NCBI GenBank assembly: GCA_036260415.1
Contig: DASZZX010000200.1
Span: 1 to 7,881 of the forward strand
Direction of reading: 5' to 3'
Source of the DNA: DASZZX01 sp036260415
GTDB taxonomy: Bacteria > Actinomycetota > Nitriliruptoria > Nitriliruptorales > JAHWKO01
Length of the DNA: 7,881 bases
Part shown: positions 1-6,889 of the stretch, piece after piece
Layout: each line of letters begins with the position of its first letter
How positions within the stretch are numbered: position 1 is the first letter of the stretch
Notes under the pieces: generated by a model
Database searches by the model: none
Told to the model about the DNA's origin: nothing
Seen by the model: the letters and a program-made list of their open reading frames with translations, nothing else
Position numbers and translations under genes: made by a program

Positions 1-2433
1 ACCGCTGGCCGGACGCCCGCCCGACGAGCTGCGCGCGAACGCGAGCGGGCCGCGGCCGCGGCCGCGCACGAGCGCGCCGAAGCCCACGAGCGGTACGTGC
101 GGTGGGAGGGCGAGATCCGCTCGCACCGGCAGGCCGCTGCCGCGGCCGCGGCAGAGTCCGAGCGGCTCAACGCGCAGCTGGCCGACCTGGACGCGCGCGC
201 GGCGGGCCTGCGCAGGGAGGTCGAGGCAGTCCAGGACAGGATCCGTCGCCTCGACGCCGCCGAGGGGCGGCACGCCGACGCGCTGGAACGTGCCGAGGCA
301 GCGGTGGCCGCAGCCGAGGTGGCCCTGGAGGCGGCGGTGGCTCGTCTGCACGAGCTCGAGCGGGAACGGGCCTCGCACGCGGCCCGTGCCCAGGCGCTGC
401 GGGCCGTCTCCACTGAGGCACCCGACGGGGCGGCGGCGCTGCTGGGATCCGAACTCGACGGCGTACTGGGGCGACTGGCCGACCACGTGCGCATCCGACC
501 CGGTGGTGAGGGAGCGGTCGCGGCGGCGTTGGGCCCGCTGGGCGAGGCCGTGGTGGCCCGCTCCACCCTCCACGCCGGCAGGGCCGTGGCCCACCTGCGG
601 GGCAGCCGCAGCGGTCGTGCCGTGGTGCTGCCCGCCCGCGCCGGCGAGGCGCCGGCCGTCGCGGACGCGCCCGCCGGCAGCCGCCCCGTGGGGGACCTGC
701 TGGCTCCCAACGGGCCCGACCCGGACGGCATCCTGGCCGCACTGCAGCGTGCCCTGGCCGGCACGTTCGTGGTGGGGGACTGGGAACGCGCCGTCGCCCT
801 GCACCAGGTCCACGCGGAGCTGACGTTCGTCACCACCGACGGGGACGTCGCCGGGCCGGCCGCGTTCGCCGGCGGCTGCGACCCGCAGCCGTCCGCGCTG
901 CTCACGGCCGCGGCGGCCGAGAACGCCGAGCGGTGGGTGGAGACGCTCGACGCCGACATCCAACGTGCGGCTGGCGAGATGCACAGAGCCCGCGGAGACC
1001 TGACCCGTCGGCGCGATGACCTCGCCGCCGCGACCCGCACCATCAACGAATCCGATGCCCTCATCACGGGGGCCGCCGAGCAGCTGGCGCGACTGCACCG
1101 CGAGCTCGAGTCGAACGAACGCCAGCGGGATCTGATCCAGGCCCACGCCGAGGAGCTCACCGTCGCGGTGGAGCGCCACCACCGGGCCGTGCGGGAGCTC
1201 GAGGCCGAGGAGGTGCCGCGGTCGTCCGACCAGGAGCCGGCCGCCGACGGGACCCCGCAGGACGCGCTCGTCGAAGAGGAGCTGGAGCGGGCCCGTGAGG
1301 CCGAACTGGCTGCCCGGATCGCGGTCGAGCGGCTCGACGAGCAGGTCGTTCAGCTCGAGCGTGCGGTTGCCGACCTGCGGCGTGAAGCCGCGGAGGTCGA
1401 GCGGGCGCTCGCCGAGGCCGACCGCCGCCGCGAGCTGCGCCGCCGGCACATCCTGCGCTGCGGAGAGCTGGCCACGATCGCGCAGCAGGCGGCCGCCGTG
1501 CTGGAACGGTCGGTGCGTGACGCCCGCGCCGAACACGACCGCCTCGACCGCGCCCGTGCGGCCCGTGAGGCTGACCTCGCCGCCGCGCGCGCTCGCCTCC
1601 GTGAGCGTGCCGCGGAGCTCGAGCGCGTCCGTGAGGAACGTCACGCCGCCGATCTGCGGCGCGCCGAGATCCGTCACCAGCTCGAGCAGCTGGAACGGCG
1701 CCTGCGGGCCGGGTTCGGCCTGCCCCCGGACGACGCCGTGGCGCAGCATCCCGACGCGGCCAACGCGTCCCGCGACGATCTGGTCGCTGCCGAGCAGGCG
1801 CTGGTGCGCGAAGTCGAGGTCCTTGGACGGATCAACCCGCTCGCGCTGGAGCAGTTCAGAGCCCTCGAGGACCGCCACCGCTTCCTCTCCGGGCAGGTGG
1901 ACGACCTGCTCCGCAGCCGCCATGACCTCGACGAGGTGATCCGCGCGGTGGACGACAGGATCCGCGAGGTCTTCCACGGGGCGTTCGTGGACGTGGCACG
2001 CGAGTTCGCCACCGTGATCCAGGAGCTGTTCCCCGGTGGTGACGGCCGGCTCCTGCTCACCGACCCCGACGACCTGCTGTCGACCGGGATCGAGGTGGAG
2101 GTGCGGCCGCCGGGCAAGCGCGTCAAGCGGCTCTCGCTGCTGTCGGGCGGGGAGCGGTCACTCACCGCACTGGGGTTGCTGTTCGCGATCTTCCGGGCGC
2201 GACCGTCGCCCTTCTACGTCCTCGACGAGGTGGACGCCGCTCTCGACGACGTGAACCTCCAACGGCTGCTGCGGCTGCTGGAGTCGTTCAAGACGACCTC
2301 GCAGCTGCTGGTCGTCACCCACCAGAAACGCACGATGGAGATCGCCGACCTCCTGATCGGCGTCACGATGGGCGCCGACGCCGTCTCCAAGGTCGTGGCA
2401 GAGCGGCTGCGCGAACCGGTCGCTCCGGGCTGA
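1..2433 (+). CDS. smc: Chromosome segregation/condensation ATPase SMC, C-terminal part (5' end outside window)
   Basis: SMC is the long ABC-type ATPase of the SMC-ScpAB condensin, which organises and segregates the chromosome. The frame is open from base 1, so the N-terminal head (Walker A) and first coiled-coil arm lie upstream. Residue numbers here count from the GTG at 97, which is internal, not a start. The protein opens with Ala/Arg/Glu-rich coiled coil, including two alanine runs (around nt 49-66 and 136-153). The hinge follows at about 122-263 (AVAAALGPLGEAVV, FAGG). A second long coiled coil runs to about 570. The C-terminal ATPase half then begins with INPLALEQF. It has the ABC signature LLSGGERSL (681-689), Walker B FYVLDEVDAALDD (706-718) with the DE pair at 710-711, and the switch histidine in VVTHQ (742). 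The combination is diagnostic of SMC rather than Rad50 or RecN. ftsY follows after 80 nt, a common neighbour in bacteria. The frame shows no break. Confidence 0.96.
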   Translation, partial: TAGRTPARRAARERERAAAAAAHERAEAHERYVRWEGEIRSHRQAAAAAAAESERLNAQLADLDARAAGLRREVEAVQDRIRRLDAAEGRHADALERAEAAVAAAEVALEAAVARLHELERERASHAARAQALRAVSTEAPDGAAALLGSELDGVLGRLADHVRIRPGGEGAVAAALGPLGEAVVARSTLHAGRAVAHLRGSRSGRAVVLPARAGEAPAVADAPAGSRPVGDLLAPNGPDPDGILAALQRALAGTFVVGDWERAVALHQVHAELTFVTTDGDVAGPAAFAGGCDPQPSALLTAAAAENAERWVETLDADIQRAAGEMHRARGDLTRRRDDLAAATRTINESDALITGAAEQLARLHRELESNERQRDLIQAHAEELTVAVERHHRAVRELEAEEVPRSSDQEPAADGTPQDALVEEELERAREAELAARIAVERLDEQVVQLERAVADLRREAAEVERALAEADRRRELRRRHILRCGELATIAQQAAAVLERSVRDARAEHDRLDRARAAREADLAAARARLRERAAELERVREERHAADLRRAEIRHQLEQLERRLRAGFGLPPDDAVAQHPDAANASRDDLVAAEQALVREVEVLGRINPLALEQFRALEDRHRFLSGQVDDLLRSRHDLDEVIRAVDDRIREVFHGAFVDVAREFATVIQELFPGGDGRLLLTDPDDLLSTGIEVEVRPPGKRVKRLSLLSGGERSLTALGLLFAIFRARPSPFYVLDEVDAALDDVNLQRLLRLLESFKTTSQLLVVTHQKRTMEIADLLIGVTMGADAVSKVVAERLREPVAPG

Positions 2434-2434
2434 G

Positions 2435-2447
2435 CCTCCGGCGGAGG
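2435..2447 (+). terminator. Short GC hairpin just after smc stop (weak terminator candidate)
   Basis: CCTCC-ggc-GGAGG is a perfect 5-bp stem with a 3-nt loop, starting one base after the smc stop codon. There is no T tract, so it is at best a weak or factor-assisted terminator, or a processing site between smc and ftsY. The remaining 80-nt spacer holds a 10-bp palindrome AGCGTACGCT (2474-2483). Its TACGCT half fits a TANNNT -10 box, but no -35 is visible. A G-rich stretch at 2505-2510 is the only ribosome-binding candidate for ftsY. Confidence 0.25.
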
Positions 2448-2513
2448 GCGGCCCCCACGGTCCCCGCCATCGCAGCGTACGCTCGCCACGCCACGCATCC
2501 GGACGGGGGGCCT

Positions 2514-3713
2514 ATGCCCGACCTGCTGCTGCTCCTGATCGTGATCGGTGTAGGCCTCGCGCTGTTCGCCCTGGCCTACGTCGTCTCCCGGCCGCGCCGG
2601 CGCACGACGCCCGTCAGGCCGCGCCACCCCGGACCGCCACCCCACCGCGAGGAGGAACCCCCCGAGGACGATGGCGGCGTCGCCACGCTCGACGTGCCCG
2701 AGATGGTCGAGCCGGAGACCGCGATCCGCCCCCCCGACGGCGCGGTCGAGCTGCCAACGGCCGCGCCGGCGGCGCCTCCCGTCGAGGAGCTCACCCTCGG
2801 TGAACGCTTCCGACGCCGGCTGGTCCGCACCCGCAACGTGCTGGGGGCCGGTGTCCTCGACCTGTTCGGTCGCGGCGTCTCGGACGAGGCCTGGGAGGGG
2901 CTGGAGGAGACCCTGGTCGCGGCCGACGTGGGCGTGGATACGGCGCTCGCGCTGGTCGAGCAGGTCCGGACCCGCACCCGCGAGGAAGGGGTCACCTCGG
3001 CGGGTGGGGTCGTGGAGCTGCTCAAGGCGGAGCTGCGCGGGCTGCTGGGCGCCGCCACCGTCGACCTGCGGCGGTCGGGCGACGACACACCGAGCGTGTG
3101 GCTGGTCGCGGGCGTCAACGGCACCGGCAAGACCACCTCGATCGGCAAGCTGGCCGCGCACGAGCAGCGGGAGGGCCGCACGGTCGTGCTCGGCGCGGCC
3201 GACACGTTCCGTGCTGCCGCCATCGACCAGCTCGGCATCTGGGCCGAGCGGGCCGGGGCGCGGCTGGTGAAGCAGGAGCCCGGCGCCGACCCGGCCGCGG
3301 TCGCCTACGACGCCTACAACGCCGGCAGGGCGGTCGACGCTGACGTGGTGATCGTCGACACCGCCGGCCGGTTGCACAACAAGAAGGCGCTGATGGACGA
3401 GCTGGGCAAGGTCAAGCGCGTGCTAGAGAAGCAGGCCGGCCCGCTGGAAGAGGTCCTGCTGGTCATCGACGCCACCACCGGTCAGAACGGGGTCGCGCAG
3501 GCACGTGTGTTCCTCGAGGCGGTGGATGTCACCGGGATCGTGCTCACCAAGCTCGACGGGACCTCCCGAGGCGGCATCGTGGTCGCGGTCCAGCGCGAGC
3601 TCGGCATCCCCGTCAAGCTCGTCGGACTGGGAGAGGGCATCGACGATCTCGCCCCGTTCGACGCGGACGCGTTCGTGGATGCCCTGTTCGAAGGGCACGC
3701 CGCCGCCGCCTGA
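2514..3713 (+). CDS. ftsY: Signal recognition particle receptor FtsY
   Basis: FtsY is the SRP receptor: it binds Ffh-ribosome-nascent chain complexes at the inner membrane, and the two GTPases activate each other to hand the chain to the translocon. The 399-residue product starts with a hydrophobic helix (residues 4-24, LLLLLIVIGVGLALFALAYVV) followed by an Arg cluster. That fits an N-in/out anchor, and it supports the ATG chosen, preceded by GGGGGG 3 nt upstream. Residues ~40-92 are a Pro/Glu/Asp-rich linker. The four-helix N domain spans ~93-180. The G domain carries G1 GVNGTGKTT (200-208), the insertion-box DTFRAAAIDQL (230-240), G3 DTAGRLH (282-288), G4 TKLDG (345-349) and the C-terminal GLGEGIDDLAPFD. 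GVNGTGKTT and the absence of an M domain separate it from Ffh. It is probably co-transcribed with smc, and it converges on guaB1 with 9 nt between the stops. Confidence 0.97.
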   Translation: MPDLLLLLIVIGVGLALFALAYVVSRPRRRTTPVRPRHPGPPPHREEEPPEDDGGVATLDVPEMVEPETAIRPPDGAVELPTAAPAAPPVEELTLGERFRRRLVRTRNVLGAGVLDLFGRGVSDEAWEGLEETLVAADVGVDTALALVEQVRTRTREEGVTSAGGVVELLKAELRGLLGAATVDLRRSGDDTPSVWLVAGVNGTGKTTSIGKLAAHEQREGRTVVLGAADTFRAAAIDQLGIWAERAGARLVKQEPGADPAAVAYDAYNAGRAVDADVVIVDTAGRLHNKKALMDELGKVKRVLEKQAGPLEEVLLVIDATTGQNGVAQARVFLEAVDVTGIVLTKLDGTSRGGIVVAVQRELGIPVKLVGLGEGIDDLAPFDADAFVDALFEGHAAAA

Positions 3714-3725
3714 CCCGCCGGGTCA
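3711..3725. terminator. Inverted repeat joining the ftsY and guaB1 stop codons
   Basis: TGACCC-gcc-GGGTCA is a perfect 6-bp stem with a 3-nt loop. Its outer three bases are the TGA stop of ftsY on one side and the TGA stop of guaB1 (TCA on +) on the other. The repeat does not extend further, because C faces C on both sides. It could act as a compact bidirectional terminator or 3'-end barrier for the two convergent transcripts. No T tract flanks it on either strand, so classical intrinsic termination is not shown. Confidence 0.4.
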
Positions 3726-5156
3726 CCAGCTCTCCCTCAGGGCACGGCCCTCGTCGAACCCGGATCCGGTCTGGACGCCGACGACCGCCCGCTCGTGTAG
3801 CTCCTGGACAGTCCGAGCGCCTGCGTACGCGCAGGCGCTGCGCACTCCGGCGACGATCCGGTCCAGGATGTCCTCGACCCCCGGGCGCTCCGGATCCAGG
3901 TACATGCGGGCCGTGGAGATGCCCTCCTCGAACACGCCCTTGCGGGCGCGCTCGAAGGGGTCCTCCTCCACGGTGCGTTGGCGGACCGCGCGCGCCGACG
4001 CCATCCCGAAGCTCTCCTTGTACCGCCGCCCCTGCTCGTCGCTGTGCACGTCGCCCGGCGACTCGTGCGTGCCGGCGAACCAGGTGCCCACCATCACGTT
4101 GCTCGCCCCGCCAGCGAGCGCGAGCGCCACGTCGCGGGGGTGACGGATCCCGCCGTCCGCCCACACGTGACGGCCGGCCCGGCGGGCCTCCGCGGCGCAC
4201 TCGACGACCGCGGAGAACTGCGGCCGCCCCACCGCGGTCATCATGCGGGTGGTGCACATGGCGCCGGGCCCCACCCCGACCTTGACCACGTCCGCACCGG
4301 CGTGGACCAGATCGCGCACGCCCTCGGCGGTGACGACGTTGCCGGCCACGACGGGGACGGGAGGATCCAGGGACCGCACGGTGCGCAGCGTCTCCAGCAT
4401 TCGTTCCTGGTGGCCGTGGGCGGTGTCGACGACCAGCACGTCCACCGCGGCGTCGAGCACCGCTTTGGCGCGTGTGGCGGCGTCACCGCGGATGCCGATG
4501 GCCGCGGCGACACGCAGGCGGCCGTCCGCGTCGACGGCCGGCCGGTAGAGGCTCGAACGCAGCGCACCCTTGCGGGTGATCAGCCCCACCAGCCGGCCCT
4601 GAGCGTCGACCACCGGGGCGAGCCGGCGGCGGGCCTCCTGCAGCACGGTGAACGCGTCGGCCGGTGCCACGTCGTCGGGCAGCGTCAGCAGTTCGGTCGA
4701 CATCACCGTGGTCAGCTGCGTGAAGCGGTCCACGGCGGCGCAGTCCGCCTCGGTGACCACGCCCACGGGGCGGTCCGCGTCCACCACGATGATCGCGCCG
4801 TGCGCCCGCTTGGGAAGGAGGTTCAGCGCGTCCGCCACCGTGTCGGTGCGGTGCAGCGTGATGGGCGTCTCGAACACCGTGTGGCGCGCCTTCACCCAGG
4901 CGACGACATCGGCCACGATCTCCACCGGCGTGTCCTGCGGGATCACCGCCAAGCCTCCGCGGCGCGCCACCGTCTCCGCCATGCGACGGCCGGCCACGGC
5001 CGTCATGTTGGCCACCACGATCGGGATGGTGGCGCCGCTGCCGTCGCGGGTGGCGAGGTCCACGTCGAGACGGGACTCCACCGACGACCGGCGCGTCACG
5101 ATGAACACGTCGTCGTAGGTCAGGTCGTGGGGAGGCGTCCCGTTCAGGAACCGCAC
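3723..5156 (-). CDS. guaB1: GuaB1-type IMP dehydrogenase/GMP reductase family protein with CBS pair
   Basis: The protein belongs to the IMPDH/GMPR (beta/alpha)8 superfamily. The actinobacterial GuaB1 branch was long annotated as IMP dehydrogenase, but mycobacterial GuaB1 has been reported to be a CBS-containing GMP reductase (GMP to IMP, NADPH-linked purine salvage). The 477-residue product matches that branch from VRFLNGTPPHDLTYDDVF onward. Visible marks are VVANMTAVAGRRMAETVARR (48-67), a CBS pair at ~97-205, DTAHGH (244-249), GNVVTAEG (272-279), the catalytic-cysteine loop GPGAMCTTRM (Cys301), WADGGIRHPRD (332-342), and the flap-region YKESFGMAS (379-387). I do not see the IMPDH segment ending in GRVPYKG; FEEGISTARM stands there instead. 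The GTG start follows GGAGGAG with a 4-nt spacer and gives the family's usual length. The frame continues upstream, antisense to ffh, but that part has no homologous content. The gene lies alone on this strand, between ftsY and ffh. Confidence 0.93.
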   Translation of the reverse strand: MRFLNGTPPHDLTYDDVFIVTRRSSVESRLDVDLATRDGSGATIPIVVANMTAVAGRRMAETVARRGGLAVIPQDTPVEIVADVVAWVKARHTVFETPITLHRTDTVADALNLLPKRAHGAIIVVDADRPVGVVTEADCAAVDRFTQLTTVMSTELLTLPDDVAPADAFTVLQEARRRLAPVVDAQGRLVGLITRKGALRSSLYRPAVDADGRLRVAAAIGIRGDAATRAKAVLDAAVDVLVVDTAHGHQERMLETLRTVRSLDPPVPVVAGNVVTAEGVRDLVHAGADVVKVGVGPGAMCTTRMMTAVGRPQFSAVVECAAEARRAGRHVWADGGIRHPRDVALALAGGASNVMVGTWFAGTHESPGDVHSDEQGRRYKESFGMASARAVRQRTVEEDPFERARKGVFEEGISTARMYLDPERPGVEDILDRIVAGVRSACAYAGARTVQELHERAVVGVQTGSGFDEGRALRESW

Positions 5157-5160
5157 GCAA

Positions 5161-5167
5161 CTCCTCC
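5161..5167 (-). promoter_or_regulatory. Ribosome binding site deciding the guaB1 start
   Basis: On the - strand, GGAGGAG lies 4 nt before the GTG at 5156-5154. It is the strong Shine-Dalgarno match in this region. It fixes the start at the GTG that opens the conserved VRFLNG sequence and rules out the much longer upstream open frame. Confidence 0.8.
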
Positions 5168-5207
5168 GGATGCGCTGGCGGCGACCGTGCACGGCCGGCC
5201 TGCAACG

Positions 5208-5213
5208 AAGGTA
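5208..5213 (-). promoter_or_regulatory. Candidate -10 element for guaB1
   Basis: On the - strand, TACCTT fits the TANNNT -10 pattern usual in actinobacteria and would give a leader of roughly 45 nt. No -35 hexamer resembling TTGACA is seen at 16-19 bp upstream. Between this box and the gene lies GGCCGGCC (5193-5200), flanked by TGCA at 5188-5191 and 5201-5204, a possible operator-like palindrome. The call rests on one hexamer. Confidence 0.25.
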
Positions 5214-5281
5214 CCGCCGGGCGCCTCGGGCGCAGGGACCGCCGCGTTCGCGACGGCCCGGGTCGGTGAAGGGCCTGCCGG

Positions 5282-5287
5282 TAGCAT
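5282..5287 (+). promoter_or_regulatory. Candidate -10 element for ffh
   Basis: TAGCAT fits TANNNT and stands 31 nt before the ffh GTG, implying a short leader of about 25 nt. There is no convincing -35 box. A promoter is needed somewhere in 5157-5318, because the upstream gene guaB1 runs the other way and ffh cannot be transcribed from ftsY without reading through guaB1 in antisense. The whole 162-nt divergent region otherwise contains only the two ribosome binding sites and the guaB1 -10 candidate. Confidence 0.35.
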
Positions 5288-5309
5288 CGCTGCCCGACAC
5301 AACCCAGTC

Positions 5310-5313
5310 GAGG
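5310..5313 (+). promoter_or_regulatory. Ribosome binding site deciding the ffh start
   Basis: GAGG lies 5 nt before the GTG at 5319. It selects this GTG over in-frame upstream candidates such as the GTG at 5187, whose extension is Pro/Ala/Gly-rich and unlike any Ffh N-terminus. Confidence 0.6.
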
Positions 5314-5318
5314 TCCCC

Positions 5319-6785
5319 GTGTTCGACGCCCTCTCCGACCGGCTCGAAGCCGCCCTGAGCCGCCTCCGCACACGCGGGGGTCGGCTCGACGAGAAGACGG
5401 TGGACGTCGTCCTCAAGGACATCCGGCTGGCGCTGCTGGAGGCGGACGTCAACTTCAAGGTGACGCGCGACATCGTCGCCCGCCTGCGCGACGGTCTGGT
5501 CGGCGAGGAGGTCAGCCGCGTACTGAACCCGACCCAGCACGTGGTCAGAGCGGTCAACCAGGAGCTGACCCGGGCACTGGGGGAGACCACGGTCCCACTC
5601 GACCTGGGCAGCCAGCGACCGGCGGTCATCATGCTGGCCGGGCTGCAGGGCTCGGGGAAGACCACCGCGGCCGCCAAGTTGGCCCACCAGGTCCGCAGGA
5701 AGGGCCGTCACCCGATGCTGGTGGCCTGTGACCTGCAGCGTCCCGCCGCGGTGGAGCAGCTCCGCCTCCTGGGTCGCCAGGCAGGGGTCCACGTGTTCGC
5801 GCCGGCCGAGTCCGGCGACCCGGTGCCAGTGGCACGCGACGCGCTGCGCGCCGCGGCCGACACGGGCTGCGACGTGGTCATCGTCGACACAGCCGGCCGG
5901 TTGCACGTCGACGACGAGATGATGGCGCAGGCCCGCGCGATCCGGGAGGCGGTCGACCCGGTCGAGACGCTGTTCGTGATCGACGCGATGATCGGGCAGG
6001 AAGCCGTCAACGTCGCCCGGGCCTTCCTCGACGCGGTCGGCTTCGACGGGGTCGTGCTGACCAAGCTGGACGGCGACGCGCGCGGCGGAGCGGCGCTGTC
6101 CGTCGCGGAGGTGACCGGCAAGCCGATCAAGTTCGCGTCGATCGGTGAGAAGCTCGACGAGTTCGAGCAGTTCCACCCGGACCGGATGGCCAGCCGCATC
6201 CTGGGGATGGGGGACGTCCTCACGCTCATCGAGAAGGCGGAGGAGGCGTACACCGAGGAGGAGGCGCGGCGTGCGGAGGAGGCGCTGCTCTCGGGCGACT
6301 TCACGCTCGAGGACTTCCTCGAGCAGATGCAGCAGCTGCGCAAGATGGGGCCGCTGGCCAACGTCCTGGGCATGCTGCCCGGGGTGGGCCGCCAGCTGAA
6401 GGACCTCGATGTCCCCGAGGACCAGCTCCGGCGGGTCGAGGCGATCATCCGGTCGATGACACCCCGCGAGCGCCGCCAGCCCAAGAACGTGCTCAACGGT
6501 TCCCGTCGTCGCCGCATCGCCGCCGGTTCCGGGACGACGGTCACCGAGGTCAACCGCCTGATCAAGCAGTTCCTCGAAGCGCAGAAGGTGATGCGTTCCG
6601 TGATGAAGCTGGCGGGCGTCGGCGGCCCGGGCGGACCTCCCCGCAAGAGCCTGCGCGGCCAGGCGGCGCAGGCGAAGGCACTGCGCCAGCTGCAGCAGCA
6701 CGGTCAGGTCCAGATGCCCGGACGGGCCGGCGGACTCGGAGGTTTCCCGGGCCTGCAGCCCGCCCCCAAGCGCAAGGACCGCTGA
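5319..6785 (+). CDS. ffh: Signal recognition particle protein Ffh (SRP54 GTPase)
   Basis: Ffh binds signal sequences of nascent chains and the 4.5S-type SRP RNA, then docks on FtsY in a GTP-dependent complex. The 488-residue product has the full N-G-M architecture. The N domain (1-~90) starts with the typical FDALSDRLEAAL and contains DIRLALLEADVN. The G domain has G1 GLQGSGKTT (108-116), DLQRPAAVEQL (138-148), G3 DTAGRLH (190-196), G4 TKLDGDARGG (248-257), then GEKLDEFEQFHPDRMASRIL. The M domain (~325-435) has FTLEDFLEQMQQLRKMGPL, the finger-loop region GMLPGVG, and the RNA-binding segment SRRRRIAAGSG (395-405). The methionines that line the signal-peptide groove are present. A Gly/Pro/Lys-rich tail of ~50 residues ends in KRKDR. 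The length is close to the usual 450-520 residues. ffs (the SRP RNA gene) is not seen in this window. Confidence 0.97.
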   Translation: MFDALSDRLEAALSRLRTRGGRLDEKTVDVVLKDIRLALLEADVNFKVTRDIVARLRDGLVGEEVSRVLNPTQHVVRAVNQELTRALGETTVPLDLGSQRPAVIMLAGLQGSGKTTAAAKLAHQVRRKGRHPMLVACDLQRPAAVEQLRLLGRQAGVHVFAPAESGDPVPVARDALRAAADTGCDVVIVDTAGRLHVDDEMMAQARAIREAVDPVETLFVIDAMIGQEAVNVARAFLDAVGFDGVVLTKLDGDARGGAALSVAEVTGKPIKFASIGEKLDEFEQFHPDRMASRILGMGDVLTLIEKAEEAYTEEEARRAEEALLSGDFTLEDFLEQMQQLRKMGPLANVLGMLPGVGRQLKDLDVPEDQLRRVEAIIRSMTPRERRQPKNVLNGSRRRRIAAGSGTTVTEVNRLIKQFLEAQKVMRSVMKLAGVGGPGGPPRKSLRGQAAQAKALRQLQQHGQVQMPGRAGGLGGFPGLQPAPKRKDR

Positions 6786-6838
6786 TCGGGCGCTGGCGGC
6801 ACGCCCTACGCGGCCGCGCGCGCTCGTCCGCTGATCCG

Positions 6839-6856
6839 GCCGCCGGCAGGGGCGGC
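6839..6856 (+). terminator. GC-only hairpin downstream of ffh (terminator candidate)
   Basis: GCCGCC (6839-6844) and GGCGGC (6851-6856) form a perfect 6-bp stem with a 6-nt loop, extendable by one G-T pair. It lies 54 nt after the ffh stop and just before the candidate rpsP promoter. A smaller GGGCG/CGCCC pair (6788-6792 and 6802-6806) lies right after the stop. Neither has a T tract. Position between the ffh stop and the next promoter is the main argument, and in such GC-rich DNA short stems arise easily by chance. Confidence 0.3.
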
Positions 6857-6879
6857 TCGCGCTGCCCGTGACGAGCGGT

Positions 6880-6885
6880 TACCCT
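6880..6885 (+). promoter_or_regulatory. Candidate -10 element for rpsP-khpA-rimM
   Basis: TACCCT, within GGTTACCCT, fits TANNNT and is among the few AT-containing spots in this spacer. Transcription would begin near 6892, giving a leader of about 155 nt before rpsP, long for a ribosomal protein gene. No -35 hexamer is recognisable. If it is not a promoter, rpsP is read from the ffh promoter. Confidence 0.35.
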
Positions 6886-6889
6886 CCCC

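Noticed and set aside
49..66. A GCGGCC triplicate repeat at the start of the window.
   Set aside because: It encodes an alanine run in the SMC coiled coil, in frame. Such runs arise readily in GC-rich coiled-coil genes, so it is not a separate repeat element.
2474..2483. The 10-bp palindrome AGCGTACGCT in the smc-ftsY spacer as an operator or promoter.
   Set aside because: There is a single copy, no -35 and no second half-site. I could not separate it from chance and mention it only within the spacer description.
2214..3377. A 387-codon - strand frame opposite ftsY.
   Set aside because: It is a shadow of ftsY. Its product is low-complexity, with no ribosome binding site or recognisable domain.
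3978..5318. A long + strand open frame upstream of and continuous with ffh, giving a 935-codon frame.
   Set aside because: It is in-register antisense to guaB1, its His/Arg/Gly-rich translation resembles no family, and the ffh GTG at 5319 with GAGG gives a standard Ffh N-terminus.
3723..6701. A 992-codon open frame on the - strand running from guaB1 back through all of ffh, which could be read as a guaB1 fusion protein.
   Set aside because: Only the last 477 codons match a protein family and they have their own GGAGGAG site and GTG. The upstream part is exactly codon-for-codon antisense to ffh. It stays open because ffh lacks the codons TTA, CTA and TCA, as expected at this GC content.
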